This document shows positions 45,949-53,976 of a stretch of DNA of 64,000 nucleotides, piece by piece. Position numbers and translations under genes: made by a program. Numbering within the stretch: position 1 is the stretch's first letter; every line of letters starts with the position of its first letter. The notes under the pieces were generated by a model. The model ran no database searches. It saw only the letters and a list, made by a program, of their open reading frames with translations, and was not told the origin of the DNA. Source of the stretch: Thiomargarita sp. (GTDB lineage: Bacteria; Pseudomonadota; Gammaproteobacteria; Beggiatoales; Beggiatoaceae); the NCBI GenBank assembly GCA_020721005.1, contig DYNP01000009.1, forward strand, positions 127,765-191,764, written 5' to 3'.

Positions 45949-47346
45949 TTAGTGTTGTTTGGTGAGGCGTTGCATTTTGCTGTACAGGGTGGTGCGATTG
46001 ATGCCAAGTAGGCGCGCAGCATGGCTGAGATTGCCTTGGGTGAGTTTGAGGGCCATGTTGACATAACGACGTTCCCATTGAAGCAGTTCATCGTCCAAGG
46101 AGAAATTGCCTTTTTGTAGGCGTTTAACGACGTCTTCATCGGAATCGACTTCGACGAATTGTTTGTCGCCGAGATTGGGTTCCAATTCTTCTTCGAGTTG
46201 GGGTTGGCTGACCAGTTGGTTTGCATATTTGGCGCCGAGTCGAATGACAATATTCCTGAGTTCTCGAACGTTGCCGGGGAAACTGTAGTTTATCCAGCAG
46301 GCAGTGGCAGTTTCATCCAGTCGAAACAGGGTGCCCATGTCGGCATAAAATTTTTGGAAACTTTCCAGGAGTAGGAGTTTGTCTTCTCCTCTTTCGCATA
46401 GGGGGGGGACTTTGACAGTGAGTACACTGAGACGGTGGTAGAGGTCGGCTCGGAAGAGACCGGTATTGACTTCTTCTCGCAGGTCCCGGTTGGTGGAGGC
46501 GATGATGCGGGCGGAAGATTGCCGTACTTTGGTTTCGCCCAAACGATAGTATTCTCCATTTTCCAGTACGCGCAGTAGTTTGGCTTGGAGGGGTAGGGGC
46601 ATTTCGCCAATTTCATCGAGAATGAGACTGCCTTGACTGGCTTCTTCAAAAAAGCCGGAGCGGGCAGTGTTTGCGCCTGTGAATGCACCTTTGGCATGTC
46701 CGAAAAGTTGGGCTTCCAGTAATTCGGTGGTGAAGGCGGCGCAATTTAGGGTGAGGCAGGGCATATCGGCGCGTTGACTTTGGGTATGGAGGCAACGGGC
46801 AACGAGTTCTTTGCCGGTCCCAGATTCTCCTTGGATGAGAATTGAAAAGGGGGAGTTGGCAAATTGTTGAATTTGGGAACGCAGGCTGTCCATGGCGGGA
46901 CTTTGTCCAATGAGTCCGCAGGATTTTTGTTCGGCTTGGGGACGATGTTGTTCAGCTTCAAAGATCATGCGCTGGTGCTTGAGACGGGTTTTTAGCAGTT
47001 CCATGTCGCAAGGTTTGGGAATGAAGTCAACGGCACCTAGGGTGAGAGCATGCCGCACATTTTCTTGGGTGTCTTGTCCAGATAGGATCAGGATTTTGAT
47101 GGCGGGGTTGAAGGTTAATAGTTCGGAGACCAGCATGAAGCCTTCAGTGGGACTGTGAGGGTTGGGGGGCAGTCCCAAGTCAACAAGGGCCAGGTTGGGC
47201 AATACCGGTATGGTGTATAACAGGCGTTTTGCTTCTTCTCGGGTGGCTACGATGTGGACAAGGAAGCTGTCTTTGAGTACAAAGGCTAGGGACTCGCTGA
47301 TGAGTGGATCGTCATCAACAAGGAGTAAGCCAGGTAAATTTGTCAT
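45949..47346 (-). CDS. sigma-54-dependent response regulator, NtrC/PrsR-like
   Basis: 465 residues. The receiver (1-125) has phospho-Asp in LALVDLGLPPNPHSPTEGF, a loop form typical of PEP-CTERM-associated PrsR regulators. The AAA+ domain (about 145-375) has Walker A GESGTGKE and the sigma-54 contact loop GAFTGA. A Fis-type HTH ends the protein (GNLSHAARLLGINRTTLYSKM). It activates RpoN promoters. No cognate sensor kinase (PrsK) is adjacent. Its gene lies 70 nt before DUF2259. Confidence 0.93.
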   Translation of the reverse strand: MTNLPGLLLVDDDPLISESLAFVLKDSFLVHIVATREEAKRLLYTIPVLPNLALVDLGLPPNPHSPTEGFMLVSELLTFNPAIKILILSGQDTQENVRHALTLGAVDFIPKPCDMELLKTRLKHQRMIFEAEQHRPQAEQKSCGLIGQSPAMDSLRSQIQQFANSPFSILIQGESGTGKELVARCLHTQSQRADMPCLTLNCAAFTTELLEAQLFGHAKGAFTGANTARSGFFEEASQGSLILDEIGEMPLPLQAKLLRVLENGEYYRLGETKVRQSSARIIASTNRDLREEVNTGLFRADLYHRLSVLTVKVPPLCERGEDKLLLLESFQKFYADMGTLFRLDETATACWINYSFPGNVRELRNIVIRLGAKYANQLVSQPQLEEELEPNLGDKQFVEVDSDEDVVKRLQKGNFSLDDELLQWERRYVNMALKLTQGNLSHAARLLGINRTTLYSKMQRLTKQH

Positions 47347-47538
47347 GATTTAGAGTATCCTTTAAATAGGGCAACCCTGTTGATTGAGATTGGGGTTGTC
47401 ATAAGGCATTTCCGACTGGAGGTTATTTAAGGTAAATTCCCACATTGGGTTGTGGGAATGATTGTTCAAGAGTGGGTGGGTGGGGAAGGGACTCTGTCTG
47501 TAAATTCAAGGGGTTGCCAGATAGAATTGGGAATGAGT

Positions 47539-48405
47539 TTAAGTGGAGCTTGAAGGGTTAAGCAGTCCCAAGCGTTGAGCAATTTCTAGAATGGCATGAG
47601 CTTGGTTGAGGGTGTAAAAGTGCAGGCCTGGAGCTCCTCCTCGGATAAGGTGATCACAGAGTTGGGTGACCACGTCCAAACCAAAGTCTTGTAGGGCGGT
47701 TTTATCTTCTTCTAAGTCTTTGAGGCGCAATTTGAGCCAGCGGGGAATTTCTGCACCGCAGGTGTCTGAGAATCTGACCAGTTGTTCATAGTTGTTGATG
47801 GGCATGATGCCAGGCACGATGGGAATGGTAATATTTTTTTGGGCACAGCTGTCTAGGAAGCGAAAATAGGCGTCTGGATTGTAAAAGTATTGAGTGATGG
47901 CACTGTTGGCGCCTGCTTCTACTTTTTGTTTGAAGAAATCAAGGTCAGCTCTGGTGGTTCGAGCTTGAGGGTGAAATTCTGGATAGGCTGCCACTTCAAT
48001 GTGAAAGTGGTCTCCAGTTTCTGCACGAATGAATTGGACCAGTTCACTGGCAAAGGCAAAGTCTCCTAAACGTCCCACCCATCCAGAGGGAGCATCTCCT
48101 CTTAGGGCAACAATGCGTTTGATGTGATGAGTTTGGTAATTTTTGAGTATTTGGCGAATGCCTTCTTGGGTACTGGCAATGCAAGAGAGGTGAGGTGCTG
48201 CTTCAAAACGAGAGTTTTGTTGAATGTCTAGGACCGTTTCAATGGTTTTTTCTTGAGTTGTTCCTCCTGCTCCAAAGGTGACAGAAAAGAAGGCGGGTTG
48301 TAAAACTTCAAGTTCTTGTCGGGTTTGACGTAACTTGAGGCTGCCTTGTTCAGTACGAGGGGGGAAGAATTCGCAGCTCAGGGTCAGAGTGGGGTGTGCT
48401 GTCAT
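47539..48405 (-). CDS. metF: methylenetetrahydrofolate reductase
   Basis: 288 residues, flavoprotein TIM barrel. LSCEFFPPRTEQG holds the catalytic Glu, then SVTFGAGGTTQEKTIE, HLSCIA, ALRGDAP, SAITQYFYNPDAYFRFLD and IVPGIMPI. It reduces 5,10-methylene-THF to 5-methyl-THF for methionine synthesis. It stands alone, divergent from ompW. Confidence 0.96.
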   Translation of the reverse strand: MTAHPTLTLSCEFFPPRTEQGSLKLRQTRQELEVLQPAFFSVTFGAGGTTQEKTIETVLDIQQNSRFEAAPHLSCIASTQEGIRQILKNYQTHHIKRIVALRGDAPSGWVGRLGDFAFASELVQFIRAETGDHFHIEVAAYPEFHPQARTTRADLDFFKQKVEAGANSAITQYFYNPDAYFRFLDSCAQKNITIPIVPGIMPINNYEQLVRFSDTCGAEIPRWLKLRLKDLEEDKTALQDFGLDVVTQLCDHLIRGGAPGLHFYTLNQAHAILEIAQRLGLLNPSSST

Positions 48406-48842
48406 GGTAGGTTGGTCGGCAGATAGTTGTCAGTTGTTGTGAGGAAAATGGAAGTTTTTACGTCGGGTTTAAATGAGGAGATAATATTTTAGGTTTGGGG
48501 GGTTAGTATAGATAATCCAAAAGCATTTGTCCACGATTAAATTCAAGATAGAGGATGGGTAGGGAAAGATTAGCAGTGATTTTTTAAGGGTGGGGAGTGA
48601 GGAATTGCTTAATAATTCACAGGGCTTGGAATTTTAAGAGTATTGCTGATAATCAGTGGAGAAGTGGGGGAGTGAGAAAATAATTCTAATTTTGGCAGAG
48701 TTAGGATACAATTATTCGGGCTGACAGTGGGCTGATCACTCAGCTTCTTACTGTCCCTTTGCACGCCGGAATAACTGTATTAACCCTTTAATTAACCAAC
48801 CCTATTATTCATTAACGATAAGATATTTCAGGAGAAATAACC
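48406..48842. promoter_or_regulatory. 437-nt divergent region between metF and ompW
   Basis: No gene. It must contain the metF and ompW promoters. A structured segment at 48718-48757 is listed separately. A MetJ box or a SAM-type riboswitch was not recognised. Confidence 0.4.
48718..48757 (+). ncRNA. structured leader element upstream of ompW
   Basis: A nested stem-loop: outer GGG/CCC, middle GACAGT/ACTGTC, inner GCTGA-TCAC-TCAGC. It lies about 85 nt before the ompW ATG and has no T-tract. It may be a 5'-UTR structure. No known riboswitch class was recognised. Confidence 0.4.
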
Positions 48843-49532
48843 ATGTTCAAACCCTTTGCCCGTTGTTTATTACCCGTCTTAGCCCTCAGTGTTTTAAGTA
48901 TGCCCGCATCCGGATTGGACATGGGGGATTTAATGGTACGAGGCAGACTGATCAATATTGAACCTGACAGCAGTAGCAGTAACGTCAATGCCGATGGCAA
49001 CAGCGTCCCAGGGACCAATGTCACCGTGGACAGCGCAATGACTTTGGACATTGACTTTGTGTACATGCTCACCCCTGTTATTGGTGTAGAATTGTTATTG
49101 GATCTCAGTTCCCAACACAGTATTTCATCGGAAGGAAATACCTTATTCTCCCTGGCTCCTGGCACTATTATGAAAACCCGGGTGTTGCCTCCCGCCTTGA
49201 TTTTACAATACCATTTGGCACCTTATGCCATTTTAAGTCCCTATGTAGGTGCCGGTCTCAATTACACCTACTTCTTTGATACCAAGGCCACCGACTCCTT
49301 GGAAAGTGGATTGAAAGGCGTCAGCGACATCGACTTGGATCCTTCTTTCGGTTGGGTCGTTCAAGTTGGGGCAGACTATGATTTAGGTAACGAATGGTAT
49401 CTTAATGCCGACCTCAAATACATGCAAATTGACACCAAAGCCTCATTCTATTCCGGATTGCTGGGCAATGTTGATCTCAGTGTAGACATCAATCCTTGGG
49501 TTATGGGAATTGGAGTCGGCAAACGTTTTTAA
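48843..49532 (+). CDS. ompW: OmpW-family outer membrane protein
   Basis: 229 residues. The signal peptide ends at ASG-LD. The mature part is an eight-stranded barrel with the OmpW hallmarks GDLMVRGRLINIEP, TLDIDFVYMLTPVIGVELLL, PYVGAGLNYTYFF and the C-terminal strand NPWVMGIGVGKRF ending in Phe. It forms a narrow hydrophobic channel. A good ribosome binding site (AGGAGAAATAACC) precedes the ATG. Confidence 0.95.
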   Translation: MFKPFARCLLPVLALSVLSMPASGLDMGDLMVRGRLINIEPDSSSSNVNADGNSVPGTNVTVDSAMTLDIDFVYMLTPVIGVELLLDLSSQHSISSEGNTLFSLAPGTIMKTRVLPPALILQYHLAPYAILSPYVGAGLNYTYFFDTKATDSLESGLKGVSDIDLDPSFGWVVQVGADYDLGNEWYLNADLKYMQIDTKASFYSGLLGNVDLSVDINPWVMGIGVGKRF

Positions 49533-49578
49533 GTGACTTAAGTTCACTTTTAACCCTTACTCTTTGGAAAATCCACCC

Positions 49579-50469
49579 ATGATCAAAAAAAGCCCCCCAT
49601 TCCTATTCAATTTACTGGGACTTATTTTACTATTCCAGATTATCAATAGCCACAGTTGGGCTGCTCAGACTGGTCTACTTTGGCAAGTCAGTAAACCCGG
49701 TCTTACTCCCAGCTATCTATTTGGCACCATCCATTCAGACGATCCCCGAGTCATGAAACTGCCTCTCCTGGTGCAGCAGCACTTTACGCACGCTGACAGT
49801 GTTAGCGTTGAAATGGACTTGGAAGCAGACAAACTGTTGACTGTCTTATTCAACATGTACCTGCCGTTGGACAAAACCTTAGATCGCCTCTTACCCCCGG
49901 CTGACTATCAAACTTTGGTTTTGGAATTGAAAAAACAAGGAGTGCCGGAAGAAGTCACCAAACGCTTAAAACCCTTGGCTATTCTCGTCCTGATCAGCGA
50001 TCCTGATCCCACAGGAGAAACCTTCTTAGATTTAATGCTGTATCAACAAGCCAAGGCAGCCAAGCAACCAGTTTATGGTTTGGAAACTGTGGATGAGCAA
50101 TTGGCCATCTTTGATCTATTGTCCATTCCGGAACAAGTTATTTTGCTCAAAGAATCCTTACCTTACATTGAAGAATCCCAAAAATTAATGGGACAATTAC
50201 ATGATTTGTATTTGGCCCGAGATTTAACTGGGTTACTAGACATCAACGAACAACAAATGCAAAAAATCTCCCCGAAACATCAGGGGCTGATGCGCAAATT
50301 CATGACTGGCATACTGGATGAACGCAATGTAAGAATGGTGGACAGAATGCAACTTCGTTTGTTGGAAGGGAATGCTTTTATTGCCATGGGTGCCTTGCAT
50401 CTACCTGGAGAAAAAGGGATTCTGAAATTACTTGAAGAGCAAGGCTATCAAGTCAAAGCGCTGTATTAA
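49579..50469 (+). CDS. TraB/GumN-family protein
   Basis: 296 residues from ATG 49579, chosen over an upstream TTG because GGAAAA lies 8 nt before. A signal peptide (ends near SHSWAA) precedes the TraB/GumN fold. Its two hallmark motifs are LFGTIHSDDPRV near the N-terminus and IAMGALHLPGEKGIL near the C-terminus. Members are related to Tiki metalloproteases; the activity here is untested. It lies 46 nt after ompW. Confidence 0.9.
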   Translation: MIKKSPPFLFNLLGLILLFQIINSHSWAAQTGLLWQVSKPGLTPSYLFGTIHSDDPRVMKLPLLVQQHFTHADSVSVEMDLEADKLLTVLFNMYLPLDKTLDRLLPPADYQTLVLELKKQGVPEEVTKRLKPLAILVLISDPDPTGETFLDLMLYQQAKAAKQPVYGLETVDEQLAIFDLLSIPEQVILLKESLPYIEESQKLMGQLHDLYLARDLTGLLDINEQQMQKISPKHQGLMRKFMTGILDERNVRMVDRMQLRLLEGNAFIAMGALHLPGEKGILKLLEEQGYQVKALY

Positions 50470-50499
50470 CTTCCCCCATTTGTTTAATGAGAACCGCTT

Positions 50500-50850
50500 A
50501 TGAAGCCCATGCGTTGGAAAAAACAATATCTCAGTGGCAACCCTGTGCTTGATGAACAAATTCAAAGTTTAGTCTCCATTTTCAATGAGTCATCTCAAGA
50601 AGCTACCCATAAGGAACATTGCCAAGAATTCAACGAGTTGCATCAATTATGTACTCAAATCATAGAAACCCAATTATTGACTGTCTCTGCTGCCGACAAA
50701 GCAAATTCCTTGCATGCCTATTTACCCATCTTGCAGGATACTCTAAACCACAATTTTCCCTTAGCCACTAAAAGTCAATCGGCCTGTCGAGAATGTGGGC
50801 TTTGTGACGACTTGCGAGAACGATTGAGCAATTGGGTGAATGCTCCATAA
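50500..50850 (+). CDS. small helical protein resembling degenerate bacteriohemerythrin
   Basis: 116 residues. The opening MRWKKQYLSGNPVLDEQIQS resembles hemerythrins (W-x-x-x-Y-x-x-G-x-x-x-x-D-x-Q-H), but the His that follows DEQ is Ile here and the HxxxH ligand pairs are not recognisable. It has four predicted helices and a CRECGLCDDL cluster near the end. It may be a metal-free relative or an unrelated helical protein. It lies 30 nt after the TraB gene. Confidence 0.6.
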   Translation: MKPMRWKKQYLSGNPVLDEQIQSLVSIFNESSQEATHKEHCQEFNELHQLCTQIIETQLLTVSAADKANSLHAYLPILQDTLNHNFPLATKSQSACRECGLCDDLRERLSNWVNAP

Positions 50851-50923
50851 AGTGCCCAATGTGCCTGCTAAGTGTAAGATTTATAACCATAATTTCTCAA
50901 TTTTCAGTTTTTCAATATTCTTT

Positions 50924-51520
50924 ATGACTGCTCAACTTTTACCGTCCCCGGACCACTCTACCCGTCTACTTTTGCACATCTGTTGCGCTCCCTGCTCTGG
51001 AGGTATGATTGAGACCTTATTAGAAGCCGGTTATCAACTCACCTTATTTTATTACAATCCCAATATTCATCCTCATCAAGAATATGAAATTCGGAAACAG
51101 GAAAGTCAACATTTTGCCGAACAACGACACATTCCCTTTGTGGATGTTGACTATGATCCAGAACATTGGTTTCCCAAAATCAAAGGGTTAGAGCAATATC
51201 CGGAAAGAGGTCCCCGCTGCACAGCATGTTTCGACATGCGTTTGCAACGAACTGCATCATATGCTCATGAGCAGAAATTTACGATATTCAGCAGTTCCTT
51301 GGGCATTTCCCGTTGGAAAAATTTTCAACAAGTTACAGACAGTGGACAACGGGCAGCCAGTCGTTATCCCAACTTACATTATTGGGCTCACAATTGGCGC
51401 AAGCAGGGTGGAGTGCAACGGATGGCCATGGTTACCGAAAGAGAACAGTTTTACCGACAACATTACTGCGGTTGTATTTATTCCCAACAACGAGTGAAAC
51501 CTCATGAACACCCCATTTGA
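50924..51520 (+). CDS. queH: epoxyqueuosine reductase QueH
   Basis: 198 residues from ATG 50924; an earlier in-frame start would overlap the preceding gene. QueH catalyses the last step of queuosine synthesis in tRNA. The Fe-S and metal cysteines are present: HICCAPCSGG (Cys20, 21, 24), RCTACFDMRL and YCGCIYS. YYNPNIHPHQEYEIRK is a family signature. It overlaps the start of ubiK by 17 nt. Confidence 0.93.
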   Translation: MTAQLLPSPDHSTRLLLHICCAPCSGGMIETLLEAGYQLTLFYYNPNIHPHQEYEIRKQESQHFAEQRHIPFVDVDYDPEHWFPKIKGLEQYPERGPRCTACFDMRLQRTASYAHEQKFTIFSSSLGISRWKNFQQVTDSGQRAASRYPNLHYWAHNWRKQGGVQRMAMVTEREQFYRQHYCGCIYSQQRVKPHEHPI

Positions 51521-51764
51521 CACTTTATTCAAACATGTTAGCCACAGTTTACCCGGCAATCTATTTACCCTGCATCAAGATTTGGAACAGAATTTACGCG
51601 TGGCTCTGAACAGTGCCCTGCAACAATTGGATCTGGTGACACGAGAAGAATTTGATGTTCAAAAAGCAGTGTTGGCTCGAACTCGGGCTCGGTTGGAAGC
51701 CTTGGAAATACAAGTAGCTACTCTCGAAGCTCAACGTCGTTCCCAATCAACTGCTGAAGAATAA
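51504..51764 (+). CDS. ubiK: ubiquinone biosynthesis accessory factor UbiK
   Basis: 86 residues, BMFP/YqiC family: an amphipathic N-terminal helix followed by a long C-terminal coiled coil (REEFDVQKAVLARTRARLEALE). It trimerises, binds lipids and assists the Ubi complex. It starts inside queH and ends just before comM, so all three are probably in one transcript. Confidence 0.9.
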   Translation: MNTPFDTLFKHVSHSLPGNLFTLHQDLEQNLRVALNSALQQLDLVTREEFDVQKAVLARTRARLEALEIQVATLEAQRRSQSTAEE

Positions 51765-51768
51765 TCCC

Positions 51769-53280
51769 CTGTCCACATTAGCCATTGTTTACAGTCGAGC
51801 CCAAGTGGGCATTCAGGCTTTGCCAGTGACCATTGAAGTCCATATGACCAATGGTTTGCCCAGGCTTTCTATTGTCGGTCTTCCCGAAACTGCGGTTAAA
51901 GAAAGTCAAGACCGGGTTCGCAGTGCGTTGCTCAACAGTCAATTTGAATTCCCTTTACAAAGAATTACCATCAATTTGGCGCCCGCAGATTTGCCCAAGG
52001 AAGGGGGGCGTTTTGATCTGGCTATTGCCCTTGGCATTTTGGCAGCTTCTCGACAAATTCCCTTGAGTGAATTGGAACAATATGAATTTTTGGGAGAATT
52101 GGCTTTGGGAGGAGAAGTAAGACCTATCAGTGGAGTGTTGCCGGCCGCTTTGGAAATACGCAAGGATCATCGAAAAATGGTGATTCCAGTGCAAAATTTG
52201 GAAGAAGCGGTCATGGTCAGCAATTTGCCCATTTTGCCAATCAAACACCTATTAGATATTTGTGAGCATTTACATAAGGTGGAAATTATTATTCCCGTAT
52301 GCAGCATTGTTCCCCCAGTGCCTCTTCAAAACCCAGCCACTTTTCCAGATTTAAGTGATGTGCGAGGACAACATCATGCCAAACGGGCGTTGGAGGTGGC
52401 TGCCGCAGGTGGACATAATCTGCTGATGGTTGGTCCCCCGGGCACCGGAAAAACCATGTTGGCCAGTCGCATGCCGGGCATTTTACCCAGTATGACGGAA
52501 AGCGAGGCTTTAGAAACCTCAATTGTCAATTCCATTGCGCAACAAAATTTTGACGCTTCACTGTGGGGAATTCGACCATTTCGTACTCCTCACCATACTG
52601 CTTCAGGAGTGGCTTTGGTGGGAGGGGGAAGTCAACCGCGCCCGGGGGAAATCTCTTTGGCTCACAATGGGGTATTATTTTTGGATGAATTGCCAGAATT
52701 TAGCAAACATGTCCTTGAAGTGTTACGGGAACCTTTAGAATCAGGACAGATTGTTATTTCTCGAGCAGCTCGTCAAGCTGAGTTTCCAGCCAATTTTCAA
52801 CTTATTGCGGCTATGAATCCCTGTCCCTGTGGATATCAAGGAGACCCCAGCGGTCGTTGTCATTGTTCCCCCGAACAAATTCGTCGTTATCGAACTAAAA
52901 TCTCCGGTCCCCTATTGGATCGTATCGATTTATTGATCGAAGTGCCCAATTTGCCTCGCTTAGAATTGCGGGAAGATAATCAACGAGAAACCAGCGCCCA
53001 AGTTCGAGAGAGGGTGGTTAAAGCTCGAGAAATTCAAATTCAACGATTTGCTAAACCCAACAGTCGTCTTAACAATCGAGAAATTGAACAGATTTGTCGT
53101 TTGACTGAACGAGATGAACGTTTGTTGGACACGGCCATTGAACAATTGGGATTGTCTGCCAGAGCTTGGTATCGTATCCTTAAAGTTTCTAGGACTATTG
53201 CAGATTTGGCCAATAAGGAAAGCATTGAGACTTCTCACTTGATGGAGGCAATTACCTACCGTCGTTTGGAGCGCAAATAA
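51769..53280 (+). CDS. comM: YifB/ComM AAA+ ATPase, apparent CTG start
   Basis: 503 residues if started at CTG 51769. The first ordinary start in frame is GTG 51805, but the codons before it encode STLAIVYSRAQV, which matches the family N-terminus (usually MSLAIVYSRA). A Mg-chelatase-like N-domain contains SIVGLPETAVKESQDRVRSAL; Walker A is GPPGTGKT; the zinc-binding CPCGYQGD...CHCS loop and the C-terminal helical domain follow. ComM promotes branch migration during natural transformation. A terminator follows at 53315. Confidence 0.9.
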   Translation: MSTLAIVYSRAQVGIQALPVTIEVHMTNGLPRLSIVGLPETAVKESQDRVRSALLNSQFEFPLQRITINLAPADLPKEGGRFDLAIALGILAASRQIPLSELEQYEFLGELALGGEVRPISGVLPAALEIRKDHRKMVIPVQNLEEAVMVSNLPILPIKHLLDICEHLHKVEIIIPVCSIVPPVPLQNPATFPDLSDVRGQHHAKRALEVAAAGGHNLLMVGPPGTGKTMLASRMPGILPSMTESEALETSIVNSIAQQNFDASLWGIRPFRTPHHTASGVALVGGGSQPRPGEISLAHNGVLFLDELPEFSKHVLEVLREPLESGQIVISRAARQAEFPANFQLIAAMNPCPCGYQGDPSGRCHCSPEQIRRYRTKISGPLLDRIDLLIEVPNLPRLELREDNQRETSAQVRERVVKAREIQIQRFAKPNSRLNNREIEQICRLTERDERLLDTAIEQLGLSARAWYRILKVSRTIADLANKESIETSHLMEAITYRRLERK

Positions 53281-53314
53281 ATTACGAGTTTTTTCCGCAG
53301 CCTACCTTTGTAAA

Positions 53315-53348
53315 CCTGACCGGTCTTTAAGATCAGTCAGGTTTTTTT
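53315..53348 (+). terminator. rho-independent terminator after comM
   Basis: CCTGACCGGTC pairs with GATCAGTCAGG (two mismatches), then GTTTTTTT. It is 35 nt past the comM stop and closes the queH-ubiK-comM transcript. Confidence 0.85.
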
Positions 53349-53400
53349 AATGATTTATCCCATTTCTCATTTTCCCTCAAAACCCTGCTTTAAAACGTAA

Positions 53401-53976
53401 GTTGGAGTGGAGGCTTTAGCCGGTAGGTTGGAATAGAGGCTTTAGCCGGTAGGTTGGAATAGAGGCTTTAGCCGGCAAGTTGGAATAGAGGCTTTAGCCG
53501 GCAAGTTGGAATAGAGGCTTTAGCCGGTAAGTTGGAATAGAGGCTTTAGCCGGCAAGTTGGAATAGAGGCTTTAGCCGGTAGGTTGGAATAGAGGCTTTA
53601 GCCGGCAAGTTGGAATAGAGGCTTTAGCCGGTAGGTTGGAATAGAGGCTTTAGCCGGTAAGCCGTAGGCATCAACCCACATACACAAATTGCAAGGGCCT
53701 ACCGCTGGCCGGCTAAAGCCTCCACTCCAAAGCCTCCATTCTCCGGCTAAAGCCTCCACTCCAAAGCCTCCATTCTCCGGCTAAAGCCTCCACTCCGAAG
53801 CCTCCATTCTCCGGCTAAAGCCTCCACTCCAAAGCCTCCATTCTCCGGCTAAAGCTTCCACTCCGAAGCCTCCATTCTCCGGCTAAAGCCTCCACTCCAA
53901 AGTTTCCACTCCAAGGTATTTTAACTGATGGGCAACTCTCATTTTTTCATGATTGCCTACTTTTGCAAGAGGTCTA
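53401..53976. repeat. inverted-array repeat element E2
   Basis: The left arm is ten tandem copies of a 26-bp unit (GTTGGAATAGAGGCTTTAGC then CGG plus TAG, CAA or TAA), 53401-53660. The core is at 53661-53708 (GCCGTAGGCATCAACC ... GCCTACCGCTGG). The right arm is six copies of a 34-bp unit containing CCGGCTAAAGCCTCCACTCC, up to about 53912. Positions 53911-53937 match the reverse complement of the left end of E1. It ends in TTGCAAGAGGTCTA (53963-53976), whose last three bases are the stop codon of the kinase-AraC gene on the minus strand. Confidence 0.9.

Noticed and set aside
45879..46250. N-terminal extension of the DUF2259 gene
   Set aside because: It overlaps the sigma-54 regulator's C-terminal coding region in another frame and lacks protein-like features; the signal peptide starts at 45878.
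53401..53912. Regular repeats resembling a CRISPR array
   Set aside because: Units are contiguous without unique spacers, the two halves point in opposite directions, and no cas genes are nearby.
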